Positions 1-9,773 of a stretch of 64,000 nt of DNA are shown here, in pieces. This stretch comes from Shewanella sp. KT0246 (GTDB lineage Bacteria > Pseudomonadota > Gammaproteobacteria > Enterobacterales > Shewanellaceae). The notes below the pieces were generated by a model that did no database searches, had not been told where the DNA came from, and saw nothing but the letters and a program-made list of their open reading frames with translations. Positions within the stretch are counted from its first letter, which is position 1; each line of letters opens with the position of its first letter. The stretch lies in NCBI RefSeq assembly GCF_019654955.1, contig NZ_BPEV01000017.1, positions 46,344 through 110,343 of the forward strand, read 5' to 3'. Both the position numbers and the translations under genes were made by a program.

Positions 1-1371
1 CATGGCAAAGTTAGGCTTAATGCCGAAATGCTCAGTGAGCACTTTGGTTAGGATGTAACTTGCGCCTACACCTGCAATAGCCAGTTCACCTAAGCTCATG
101 TCGGCGGTTTTAGCATTTTCAGCATAAATGCTATCAGCTTGCAGCATGGCTTTGACATCACCATCGCGCTCTAGTTGTGCAAATAAAGCTGGAAAGTAGC
201 GCGGTAGTTGAGCAAACATTTGCGGGTATACCGTACCCACGCCAGGGTAAACAAAACACAGGCCATTATTGCCAATTACTTTATCTGAAGTGAGATGAAA
301 GCAGCTTCCTGACGGGGTTTTGTGTTCAATGCTTAAGTTGCTTTTAGCTTGAACTTTAACTTCATTTTCCGCAGTGGTCTCAGCTTTATCAATCGCGCTA
401 AGCATGACATTGATTTCACTTACTGCATTAGTCACTGAATTTGCCATAACGACAGCCGATAAAGGCTGGGTCTGATCAAATTGCTTTAGCTGGCTAAGCA
501 TGAAGGAGATAGCTGTGCTGCTACTCTTGTCATTGTGTTCAGGCAGCGCTGCCAATTGAGTGCTTAATTTTTGCAGCAGCTGTTTCATCGACCCAAGGTC
601 ATTGGCTGATACAGGCAAAAATAGTCGATTTTCATCTACCAATGAACTTGCTTGAGCAAGCTCAGTGCCTTGGACAAAGACTGCACAGTGTTGCTTAATA
701 CCTTCACTAAAATTAAAGCTGGCAACGCGATTTTGGTGCATTTCAGTAAACCAGTATTGAGCATCAGTTGGCTGATTTGCTGAAACTGCATTTGGCACAC
801 TGCGAGTTGCAATGGTGCCTATCAGCATAACCAACTGGGCAAACTTATCTTTATAACAAGTTAATTGAGTCGCATCGACCTGAGTAGGTTTAATGTGTGC
901 ACGCTTGGCTTGAGCTAAAGCCGCATTTATTGCACTTGGCATATCATCAGCTTCACCCATACCAGTTAAGTAGGCATGAGGATGACAACGATGTTTAGCC
1001 GCCACAATCGCTGGCATCATTAATAAGCGATACGGTAATTCAGGGTGACTGAGTAAAACCGTATGTTGTTGCTCGATATGGATGATGGCTTGAGCAAAAT
1101 AGTCATTAAAGCTAAGTGCTGTATTAACAGAACTTTCACTAACAACATGTTCACTCAAACTCGCATCTAAGCTTGATACATCGATATCAAGATCAATTGC
1201 TGAAGCGCCAATGACTTCAGCTAAAGAGCAAGGCTTAATCGCTACAAAGTTATTGGCACTAAAATCATTGCCTGAAGATGTTGCGAATGAGACTTGCTCA
1301 TTCGCAACTAGCTTTAAAGCAATTCGCATGCTTTTAATGGCAGACGTTGAAGGAGACAGTTGATTACTCAC
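1..1371 (-). CDS. pfaB: PfaB, acyltransferase subunit of PUFA synthase (5' part, truncated by window)
   Basis: The first 457 codons are present; the gene runs off the left edge. It starts at a GTG whose GTGA overlaps the pfaA stop codon, so the two are translationally coupled. PfaB is a partner of PfaA, C and D in anaerobic-type polyketide synthesis of long-chain polyunsaturated fatty acids and carries one acyltransferase domain. The visible part is the long N-terminal region, with the beginning of the acyltransferase fold near residues 370-390 (motif VYPGVGTVYP). The window ends just before the expected GxSxGE nucleophile motif, so catalytic competence cannot be judged. The assignment rests on position directly after pfaA and on the AT-like start. 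Confidence 0.9.
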   Translation of the reverse strand, partial: MSNQLSPSTSAIKSMRIALKLVANEQVSFATSSGNDFSANNFVAIKPCSLAEVIGASAIDLDIDVSSLDASLSEHVVSESSVNTALSFNDYFAQAIIHIEQQHTVLLSHPELPYRLLMMPAIVAAKHRCHPHAYLTGMGEADDMPSAINAALAQAKRAHIKPTQVDATQLTCYKDKFAQLVMLIGTIATRSVPNAVSANQPTDAQYWFTEMHQNRVASFNFSEGIKQHCAVFVQGTELAQASSLVDENRLFLPVSANDLGSMKQLLQKLSTQLAALPEHNDKSSSTAISFMLSQLKQFDQTQPLSAVVMANSVTNAVSEINVMLSAIDKAETTAENEVKVQAKSNLSIEHKTPSGSCFHLTSDKVIGNNGLCFVYPGVGTVYPQMFAQLPRYFPALFAQLERDGDVKAMLQADSIYAENAKTADMSLGELAIAGVGASYILTKVLTEHFGIKPNFAM

Positions 1372-4300
1372 ACAGACTCCTGCAAATCAGCTAATGCTTT
1401 AGCTGGGGCTAAAAAGGCCTCATTCAAGCTTTTGCTGATGGTCGTTTTTGCGCTTAGCATAGTGCAGCTTAAGCGGCCATCTTGGTGATAAAGTGCAATA
1501 TCAGCCGTTAACGAGCGGCTGGTACTTTTAAGCACATTCAACACTAAATAACCTTTATCGCCTGAGGCGAATGGGGCGTAAGTGGTTAACTCACCAATGG
1601 TTGACGGTAAGCTTGCAGCATCGTGTTTGATACGCGCCCACACTAACATGGCTTGTAAAAGTAAGTCTTCAGCAAAAGCCTGACTGCCACCTAACGCTAG
1701 TTGCGGTGTAAAGCTTGCGCAATCTAAAGCGTTAATTTGAGGCAACTCAACAGAACAAACCAATTGTTCATCGTTGGCAATTAACAACTGCTTTATTCCT
1801 TGTAGGCGAGGGCCGTGGAATAAACTGCCATTGCTATACAATTCACTATCAGTGCTAATGACTTTGTCTGAGTTTGCTAATTGCTGCGCATTTTTTGCTG
1901 CTGTTGGTAGCGTGGTTGAAACCGCTTCTTTAGCAACTTTCTCATTAATAACCTTCTCATTAACAATCAGGTTTGCTTGATACTGAGGTCTTAGCAAGCT
2001 ATCAAGGGCGTCACTTTGCATACGACTAGCAATCAGTGCTTTTAAGCCTGATTCAGTTTGCGTCAATGTCAGCGTTAATACTTGTGGTTCTTTAGTCTCG
2101 AAAATAATGCCTTTCAGCAATTTATAATCTTGAACCGTCACAGGCAGACCACACAATTGTTGCGCAGTTTCACGCATCCATTGTATGGCGCACACTGTCG
2201 GTAGTACTGGATTACCCGCGATGCAATGATCTTCAAGGAAGGGCATTGCAACTGGGTTTAGTACACGTTCAACAGTAACCGCGTTGTTGACAACACGGTT
2301 AGCAGGAGTAGTAAAAGAAAGAATCAGCGAACCCTCGGCATTAAGCGAAGAGTCCGCATTAAGCTTTTTTACAGCTGCGCCTGTTTTATCTGCTGAGCTT
2401 GAGCCCTGCATACTTGAACCAATTAACAGCTGTACGCCCGACTCAGACAATAGGCTGTGAGCAAACAAGTTTGCGCCTTTATCGAGTGGAATAACGTATA
2501 CGCCGCGCTCAACAAACATTTTCTTCAATGCTGAACTGACCATTCCGCCATCCCAAGGGCCCCAGTTAAAGCTCATGACTTTAGCTTGCGGGTAGTTAGC
2601 TGCAAGTTGAAGTGCTGTCTTGTTGAGGATCTCATTAGACATTGAGTAGTCACTTTGGCCAGTATTGCCATAGAAACCGGCTGCTGATGAGAACATAGCA
2701 ACCAGTTTTAACTTGCTTGCATCAATCGCATTGATGATGCCTGCAAAGCCCGACACTTTAGTGCCATATACACGGCCTAACTCAGCTAAGGTTTTGTCTT
2801 GAATATGTTTATCAGCGAGTACACCAGCACCATGAATGATGCCTGTAATCGGTTTAACACCTGCAAGAGATTGCTTGATGGCTGCATCTGAGCTGACATC
2901 CATGCTGATGTACTCAGCACTTGCACCGACAGCTTTAAATGCTGCTAATGAGCGATCAATTTCTAAACTGCTGGTAATCGGCCAAACTAAGGCATCAATT
3001 TGCTTAGGTGTTGGCTTGTTACCTTGAGATTGAATAAATCCGATTGCTGCTGCTTTTAATTCTTTAGCCTGTTTGCCTTGAGCCCAAGTCGGTAAATTAC
3101 CGGCTAAATGCTCACTGCGACCCGCTAAAATAAAGTGCGACTGAGTTTGTTTGGCAAGAGTAAGGGCACATTCAAATGTGACGCCTTTAGCACCGCCAGT
3201 CACCAGCACTGTATCTTCACTGTTTAGAGATGTGGTTTGGTAACGGGTTTGAGCAGTTGCCGTAGCTGATAAAGTATGACGACCTTGGTCGCTAATACCC
3301 ACTTCAGCTGTTGCTGTATCAATATCAAATAACTCTGCAATAACGGCTTGTGCTAACTCGACAGCTTCAAAGCTTGGGGTAATATCCAATGCTCTACAGA
3401 ACACAGTTGGCCACTCATGACCTAATGTTTTAGTTAAACCTGATAATGCAGCTTGGTTTAGCTCAGCCTTTGCAAGCTCGTTACTGTTTAAGTAACCGAA
3501 TCCACCATCAATGCGGCTAACAGTCATAAAGCTTACGCGCTCAGTTTTAGCCAGTTCAGCAAATGATTGCTGAAGGTGTTTAGCCATCAAGAAAGCTTGC
3601 TCTACAGCTACAAAAGCTGAATCACTTAATGGCAAAGCACCTTGTGCTGCTAGTTGAGGTTGCAGGTGAACAAAACCGGCAATCTTATGCTGCTTGCTAA
3701 TTTGAGCAATGACATCGCTAATCGCGTCGTCATTGACCGCAGATAAAGTGAAGCTGGCAATATCACTGCTCAGCGGTGATTGCGCAGATGTCACTGACTC
3801 AGGGCTACGAATAACGGCGACGGTTAGGCCTGTTGCTACTAATTTTTCAGCTAAAACACCTGCGTTATGGCCGTCATCATTGATAACGATACAGGCGTCT
3901 TTTGAAAAACCGTCAACTAACTTATCCGCCGCTGGTAGCTTTTTTAGCGCAACTTCCTGATGAGGAGGTAAGTCAGTTGCTAACTCAGCTGTGGCAGGTG
4001 AAGTGTCAGTTGAGCTTAGCGTTGGCTGAGAGCCTTCAGCTGCACTTGTCGAAAGTTTAGAGCCTTCAGCAGGTAGTTTAGAGTTCATGTAGCTAACGAT
4101 TTCGCCTAGGGTGCGACACTCTGCTAAATCTTCAGGGTTTAATTCAGGTAAGCCTGGTAGCTCGTCTTGAACCGTCCCTAAAATTTCAACACGCTTGATC
4201 GAATCGATGCCTAAATCCGCTTCCATATCCATGCTTAATTCAAGCATTTCAGTTGGGTAACCGGTTTTTTCAGCAACCACAGTCATCATTGTGCTTTGTA

Positions 4301-7300
4301 CTTCTTTTGCGCTCAGGGCTGTCTCAGCTGATAAACCACTAACTGCTGGAGCTGCTACTTGAGAAGCGCCTGCTGCGGTCTGTGTATTAGCGTCTGTGGC
4401 TGCACTTGTAGGAAGCTTGCTGTTCATGTAGCTAACGATTTCACCTAGTGTACGACACTCAGCTAAATCTTCAGGGTTAAGCTCTGGTAGCGTAGGAAGT
4501 TCATCTTGAACTGTACCTAGAATTTCAACACGTTTGATTGAATCTATGCCTAAATCCGCTTCCATATCCATGCTTAATTCAAGCATTTCAGTCGGGTAAC
4601 CGGTCTTCTCAGCAACCACAGTCATCATCGTGCTTTGAACTTGTTCCGCACTTAAACCTGATGTTTGAGTAGCAGCTACTTGAGCAGCGCCTGCGGCAGC
4701 CTGTGTATTAGCGCCTTCAGCAGGAAGCTTAGTGTTCATAGCGCCTGCGGCGGGTAGTTTACTACCCATATAGTCAACGATCTCACCAAGTGTACGACAC
4801 TCAGCTAAATCTTCAGGGCTGAGTTCAGGTAGTGTTGGTAATTCGTCTTGAACTGTACCTAAAATTTCAACACGCTTGATTGAATCGATGCCTAAATCTG
4901 CTTCCATATCCATGCTTAATTCAAGCATTTCAGTTGGGTAACCGGTTTTTTCAGCAACCACAGTCATCATAGTGCTTTGAACTTCTTGTGCGCTTAAACC
5001 TGATGCTACATGAGCAGCGCCTGCGGCGGGTAGTTTGCTACCCATATAAGACACAATTTCACCAAGTGTACGACACTCAGCTAAATCTTCAGGACTTAGT
5101 TCAGGCAGTGTTGGCAGTTCGTCTTGAACAGTACCTAAAATTTCAACACGCTTGATTGAATCGATGCCTAAATCCGCTTCCATATCCATGCTTAATTCAA
5201 GCATTTCAGTTGGGTAACCGGTTTTTTCAGCAACCACAGTCATCATCGTGCTTTGAACTTCTTGTGCGCTCAGGGCTGTCTCAGCTGATAAACCACTAAC
5301 TGCTGGAGCTGCTACTTGAGAAGCGCCTGCAGCGGAGCTTGTAGGAAGCTTAGTGTTCATAGCGCCTGCGGCGGGTAGTTTACTACCCATATAAGATACG
5401 ATTTCGCCAAGCGTGCGACATTCAGCTAAATCTTCAGGGCTTAGCTCTGGCAGTGTTGGCAGTTCGTCTTGAACTGTACCTAAGATCTCAACTCGTTTGA
5501 TGGAATCGATGCCAAGGTCAGCTTCCATATCCATGCTTAATTCCAGCATTTCAGTTGGGTAACCTGTTTTTTCTGCAACCACTTCAAGCATAGTGTTGAG
5601 TACTGTTTCTGCGCTAAGACCTGAAGCAGCAGGGGCGGAAACGGCTGTGTGAGTTGCATTTGCAGTGTCGCTGTTCATAGCGCCTGCGGCCGGTAGTTTA
5701 CTACCCATATAGTCAACGATTTCGCCAAGAGTACGACACTCGGCTAAATCTTCAGGGCTTAGCTCTGGCAGTGTTGGAAGTTCGTCTTGAACAGTACCTA
5801 AGATCTCAACACGTTTGATTGAGTCGATGCCTAAATCAGCTTCCATATCCATGCTGAGTTCAAGCATTTCAGTTGGGTAACCTGTTTTTTCTGCAACGAC
5901 TTCTAACATAGTATTCAGAACTGTTTGCGCGCTCAGGGCTGTTTGCGCGCTTTGAGCTGTTCCTGCGCTTAAGCCAGCAGGAGCAGTTACTGCAGAAGCT
6001 GTTACTACAGGATCGGCTACAGGAGCAGGTGCTTTAACTGGTTCAACACGTGGGGCTGGAGCAGCCATCGCGGCAGTTTGATCTACAGGTGTGGCTTTTG
6101 CTACTGGAGTGTTAACTGCTGGAGCAGGTACAGGAGCCGCTACTTTCATTGCTTCAACTACTGGTGCCGCAATCACTGGAGTTGTAACGACAGGTTTGGC
6201 TGCTACAGGCGGATTAACAACAGGTGCATGGCCTGTCAACATGCTCAACGCATTTTGGCTTGATTGTGCTTGCTGCTCAAGGAACAAGGTATGGCTTTGC
6301 AATGTTTGCGCTTGATGCTGGTGGAATAGCTCCATTGAACGCTGTAGGCTCTCTGGAATAGCGTGTCCTGCGGCGGCCATCTTACTTTGCTCTGCCATTA
6401 GGTGAGTAAAAGTCTCGCCATATTGTTGCGGAATCGCTAAGAACTGCTGATGTAGATCGGCAGCTTGTTGTTGCGCGTTAAAGAAGGCTTCTAAGCTGCC
6501 AGCCGCCGGCGCGGTTTGAGCTTGAGGTGCTTTTGTTTGAGCAGCTATTGACTGAGTAGACTGGCTAGCAGGTGCTGCAGCATTGGATACTGTTGTTGTG
6601 CCAGATGCGGCAACTTCAACGTATTCAGTTTTAATGACTTCTTTTTCCACAATTTTCTCTACTACTTTTTCAACTGGTTTCTCGATAACTTTCTCTACAA
6701 TCGTTTCAACAACTTGAGAAGTTACTTGGCCTGTTGCTAATGACTTTTCCATTTTGGCGCGAGTTGGCGCACTAATATGGTTGGTTGCATTGAGTTTAAC
6801 GTTCATGCCTTTTGGCACAGCAGGGGCTGCTATTTCGGCTTGATAAGGGTCAACTTCAGTGAGCGGAGCACCTAAAACGTTAAGTTGCATTGCTGCAACG
6901 CGTAATTGCACATCACTATTGCCCTTTGGATTAGGGTTAATACTGATAACTGATACTGCCTCAGCTTTATTACCTAATGTCGCTTCTACCAATTTATGGA
7001 GTATGTTCTTAGGTCCAAATTCAACAAATACACGCGCACCAGCATCATACATATTGTTCAGTTGGTCAGTAAAACGAACTGACTGCAACATGTGCTGTTT
7101 GAAAGCGGCTTTAATTGATTTTGCATCTTTAGGGTGTTTTTCGCCCGTTGCATTTGAGAACAAATCGACTTTGCTTGCAGTAAATTTAGCTTTATCAATT
7201 GCCTTGGCAAAAGGTTTTTGCGCATGACCTACAAGCGGGGTGTGGAAAGCACCTGATACTGGCAATGCAATGGCTTTAAAGCCTAAAGCGCTAATGGCTT

Positions 7301-9773
7301 TAGCTGCATTTGCACAAGAGTCAGTTGGGCCAGCAATCACTAATTGAGTCGCAGAGTTATAGTTAGCGACTTTAACACCATCAAACTCACTGATGCATGT
7401 TTCTAGTTTGGCGATATTATCGCTATTTGCTGCATCTGCATCGTTAGCTGGCAAGATAATGGCGTACATGGTGCCTTTATCTAATTCGTTACCGTCTTTA
7501 TCGACTGCAGAAGCCGCCATTGAATCGCCACGAGCAAATGATAATTGGTAGTAATCATCATTTGAAATAACACCTGCTGCACATAATGCTGACAGTTCAC
7601 CAAAGCTGTGACCTGCAAACATATCAGCGCTGAAGCCAGATTGAGTAAACAATTGGTATTGGCTCATGCTCACTACACCAATGGCGCTTTGTGCGTTATC
7701 AGTGCGGGTGAGTAAAGCTACTTGCGCATCTTTATCTGCTTTTTCAAATGCAGGAATAGGGAACATGACTTTTGATAATGGCGTTTTATCAAAGCTTGCA
7801 AATACCTTGTCGGCTTTGACTAATTGCTGGCGCATTTCAGGGAAGTGACAAGCGACTTCAATGCCCATGTTGACGTACTGAGAGCCTTGACCTGCAAATA
7901 AAGCCGCTACTTTAGGTGCGTTAGTCGCTTTTTTGCCTTTAGTCGTCTTTTGGTTTGCATTAGTCGTGATGAGTGCAGATGAGCGGTAGCTAGTGCCAGA
8001 TGGTAGTTGCCATGCATCAGCGTCGTTACTTAGCTGCTTTAACGATAAACCAAGTTGGGTGGTTAATTCATTAAGGCTTGATACCACAAGGCCTAAACGC
8101 GCAGCTGAGTCATCTAGAGTGCGTACTGCATAAAGCTTGGCGATGCGAGTGAGCTCTGCTTGTTCAATGCTGCTATTGTCAGTCCCTTTTAGGCTACTGA
8201 TTTCAGCGTTAAGCTTGTTAACTTCTGCAATTAAGGCAGCTTTGTTATCAGCACTAATTAGTAAGCTTTGTGCTACTTGGCGTTGACGGTATTTCTCATC
8301 ACGGCTGTGCTCTGGGCTGTATTCTTCCAATACTAAGTGGAAGTTTGTGCCACCAAAACCGAACGAACTTATACCAGCACGGCGAGGAGTGCCGTCTGGT
8401 CGAGGCATCCAAGGGCGTGTTTCGGTATTAACGAAAAACGGTGAATCCTCAACATTAAGCTTAGGGTTTGGTTTAGAGACGTTAATGGTCGGTGGGAGTA
8501 CTTTATGGTGCAGAGCAAGGGCTGCTTTAATGACACCAGCAGTACCAGCAGTTGATTTAGTGTGACCCACTTGTGATTTCACTGAACCTAAAGCAATGTG
8601 TTGCTTGGTTGGATCGTTTTCACCAAATACAGATTTAAGGCCGTTAAACTCGGCAACATCACCTGCAGCAGTACCCGTGCCGTGTGCTTCAATTAAGCCA
8701 ACTGTTTCAGGGGCGAAACCTGCATCATCATAAGCACGTTTTAACGCTTTAGCTTGGCCTTCAGGACGCGGAGCATAAATACTCTTGAACTTACCATCTG
8801 ATGAAGCGCCAACACCTTTAATTACTGAGTAAATACGGTCGCCATCACGCTCTGCATCTTCAAGACGCTTAAGGGCTACCATGCCGATACCTTCACCAAT
8901 CATCATACCTTTTGAGTCGATATCAAATGGCTGAATGGTTTCATTGGTGGTGAACGCAGGGGTTTTTGAGAAACTCATATACATAGATGGTGAGTTATCG
9001 GTACACACACCACCTGTGATCATCATTTCACTGCGGCCTTCAACTAGCTCAGTTAATGCCATGCGCATTGCTGCAAGAGAACCTGCACATGCAGCATCAA
9101 CCACACAGTTCATGCCGCCTAAGTCGAAGCGGTTAGCAATACGACCAGCGATAACATTACCTAGTGAGCCTGGGAATGAGTTTTCTTCCCAGTGAATGTA
9201 TTGATCTTGGAACTTTTTGATCAACATATCGCTGTCAGCATCACTTAGACCACTGCTCTTAAATACTTTCTTTAATACAGGATATTGTAGACGTGCCGTT
9301 AAGCTTGCATTGATCTTTTGACCACCACCCACACCCAGCGTAATACCGATTTTGTCGGTGTCGTACTCTGATGTTACACCTGCGTCAGCTAAGACTTCTT
9401 TGGCGATAACCAATGAAAGTAATTGAGACGTATCTGTCAGTTCTAAGATATTTGGCGGCAGGCCAAACTCCATTGGGTTGAAGTCAACTTCTGGGATAAA
9501 TCCACCACGCTTACAGTAGCTTTTATCTGGGGTGCTTTTATCAGCATCAAAGTAATCTTCAGCGCGCCAGTGAGTATCAGGCACTTCTGTGATGGCATCA
9601 ATCTTTTCACTGATTAAGTCCCAAAACTTATTCAGGTAACGAGAGTTTGCAAAGATACTCGCCATGCCGACGATGGCAATTGGCATATCTTTAAGACGCT
9701 TGTTCAGTCTAGTATCTTGCGATTGACTGTTATCTTGAGAGGGCGTCTCAGGATTAGTAGGGGTTTGGCTCAT
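1368..9773 (-). CDS. pfaA: PfaA, multidomain polyunsaturated fatty acid synthase
   Basis: A 2801-residue polyketide synthase-like enzyme that builds EPA-type polyunsaturated fatty acids in the cytoplasm. Domains in order: ketosynthase (about 30-490; catalytic Cys229 in DAACAGS, His364 in HGTGT, His404 in VGHTKS); acyltransferase (about 640-960; GHSFGE with Ser723); a Pro/Ala/Glu-rich linker; six ACPs (about 1280-1900; phosphopantetheine serines Ser1318 in the first and Ser1858 in the last, motif LGIDSIKRVEIL); ketoreductase (about 2185-2500; TGGAKG nucleotide motif near 2192); and a C-terminal region with a dehydratase-like H-x3-G-x4-P motif at His2516. It is coupled to pfaR upstream and pfaB downstream by 4-base overlaps. 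All motif residues needed for activity appear intact. The ACP number is at the high end of those known for Shewanella-type PfaA. Confidence 0.98.
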   Translation of the reverse strand: MSQTPTNPETPSQDNSQSQDTRLNKRLKDMPIAIVGMASIFANSRYLNKFWDLISEKIDAITEVPDTHWRAEDYFDADKSTPDKSYCKRGGFIPEVDFNPMEFGLPPNILELTDTSQLLSLVIAKEVLADAGVTSEYDTDKIGITLGVGGGQKINASLTARLQYPVLKKVFKSSGLSDADSDMLIKKFQDQYIHWEENSFPGSLGNVIAGRIANRFDLGGMNCVVDAACAGSLAAMRMALTELVEGRSEMMITGGVCTDNSPSMYMSFSKTPAFTTNETIQPFDIDSKGMMIGEGIGMVALKRLEDAERDGDRIYSVIKGVGASSDGKFKSIYAPRPEGQAKALKRAYDDAGFAPETVGLIEAHGTGTAAGDVAEFNGLKSVFGENDPTKQHIALGSVKSQVGHTKSTAGTAGVIKAALALHHKVLPPTINVSKPNPKLNVEDSPFFVNTETRPWMPRPDGTPRRAGISSFGFGGTNFHLVLEEYSPEHSRDEKYRQRQVAQSLLISADNKAALIAEVNKLNAEISSLKGTDNSSIEQAELTRIAKLYAVRTLDDSAARLGLVVSSLNELTTQLGLSLKQLSNDADAWQLPSGTSYRSSALITTNANQKTTKGKKATNAPKVAALFAGQGSQYVNMGIEVACHFPEMRQQLVKADKVFASFDKTPLSKVMFPIPAFEKADKDAQVALLTRTDNAQSAIGVVSMSQYQLFTQSGFSADMFAGHSFGELSALCAAGVISNDDYYQLSFARGDSMAASAVDKDGNELDKGTMYAIILPANDADAANSDNIAKLETCISEFDGVKVANYNSATQLVIAGPTDSCANAAKAISALGFKAIALPVSGAFHTPLVGHAQKPFAKAIDKAKFTASKVDLFSNATGEKHPKDAKSIKAAFKQHMLQSVRFTDQLNNMYDAGARVFVEFGPKNILHKLVEATLGNKAEAVSVISINPNPKGNSDVQLRVAAMQLNVLGAPLTEVDPYQAEIAAPAVPKGMNVKLNATNHISAPTRAKMEKSLATGQVTSQVVETIVEKVIEKPVEKVVEKIVEKEVIKTEYVEVAASGTTTVSNAAAPASQSTQSIAAQTKAPQAQTAPAAGSLEAFFNAQQQAADLHQQFLAIPQQYGETFTHLMAEQSKMAAAGHAIPESLQRSMELFHQHQAQTLQSHTLFLEQQAQSSQNALSMLTGHAPVVNPPVAAKPVVTTPVIAAPVVEAMKVAAPVPAPAVNTPVAKATPVDQTAAMAAPAPRVEPVKAPAPVADPVVTASAVTAPAGLSAGTAQSAQTALSAQTVLNTMLEVVAEKTGYPTEMLELSMDMEADLGIDSIKRVEILGTVQDELPTLPELSPEDLAECRTLGEIVDYMGSKLPAAGAMNSDTANATHTAVSAPAASGLSAETVLNTMLEVVAEKTGYPTEMLELSMDMEADLGIDSIKRVEILGTVQDELPTLPELSPEDLAECRTLGEIVSYMGSKLPAAGAMNTKLPTSSAAGASQVAAPAVSGLSAETALSAQEVQSTMMTVVAEKTGYPTEMLELSMDMEADLGIDSIKRVEILGTVQDELPTLPELSPEDLAECRTLGEIVSYMGSKLPAAGAAHVASGLSAQEVQSTMMTVVAEKTGYPTEMLELSMDMEADLGIDSIKRVEILGTVQDELPTLPELSPEDLAECRTLGEIVDYMGSKLPAAGAMNTKLPAEGANTQAAAGAAQVAATQTSGLSAEQVQSTMMTVVAEKTGYPTEMLELSMDMEADLGIDSIKRVEILGTVQDELPTLPELNPEDLAECRTLGEIVSYMNSKLPTSAATDANTQTAAGASQVAAPAVSGLSAETALSAKEVQSTMMTVVAEKTGYPTEMLELSMDMEADLGIDSIKRVEILGTVQDELPGLPELNPEDLAECRTLGEIVSYMNSKLPAEGSKLSTSAAEGSQPTLSSTDTSPATAELATDLPPHQEVALKKLPAADKLVDGFSKDACIVINDDGHNAGVLAEKLVATGLTVAVIRSPESVTSAQSPLSSDIASFTLSAVNDDAISDVIAQISKQHKIAGFVHLQPQLAAQGALPLSDSAFVAVEQAFLMAKHLQQSFAELAKTERVSFMTVSRIDGGFGYLNSNELAKAELNQAALSGLTKTLGHEWPTVFCRALDITPSFEAVELAQAVIAELFDIDTATAEVGISDQGRHTLSATATAQTRYQTTSLNSEDTVLVTGGAKGVTFECALTLAKQTQSHFILAGRSEHLAGNLPTWAQGKQAKELKAAAIGFIQSQGNKPTPKQIDALVWPITSSLEIDRSLAAFKAVGASAEYISMDVSSDAAIKQSLAGVKPITGIIHGAGVLADKHIQDKTLAELGRVYGTKVSGFAGIINAIDASKLKLVAMFSSAAGFYGNTGQSDYSMSNEILNKTALQLAANYPQAKVMSFNWGPWDGGMVSSALKKMFVERGVYVIPLDKGANLFAHSLLSESGVQLLIGSSMQGSSSADKTGAAVKKLNADSSLNAEGSLILSFTTPANRVVNNAVTVERVLNPVAMPFLEDHCIAGNPVLPTVCAIQWMRETAQQLCGLPVTVQDYKLLKGIIFETKEPQVLTLTLTQTESGLKALIASRMQSDALDSLLRPQYQANLIVNEKVINEKVAKEAVSTTLPTAAKNAQQLANSDKVISTDSELYSNGSLFHGPRLQGIKQLLIANDEQLVCSVELPQINALDCASFTPQLALGGSQAFAEDLLLQAMLVWARIKHDAASLPSTIGELTTYAPFASGDKGYLVLNVLKSTSRSLTADIALYHQDGRLSCTMLSAKTTISKSLNEAFLAPAKALADLQESV
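4084..5945 (-). repeat. Six tandem ACP-coding repeats inside pfaA
   Basis: Six near-identical acyl carrier protein units of about 80 residues, spaced on average 108 residues apart, each with the GIDSIKR attachment site. The first two units share a TVLNTMLEVV start and the last four a VQSTMMTVV start. Linkers are mosaics of the same Ala/Pro/Gly-rich pieces. A 66-bp linker segment is identical at 4308-4373 and 5265-5330, which suggests recent unequal exchange or gene conversion. Confidence 0.95.

Noticed and set aside
4084..5945. Regularly spaced repeats that might suggest a CRISPR or satellite array
   Set aside because: The repeats are about 320 bases, in frame, and encode six ACP domains.
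6859..9195. Several open frames of 60-120 codons on the plus strand across pfaA
   Set aside because: They are antisense to a clearly coding gene with intact motifs, have no ribosome sites and resemble no protein family.
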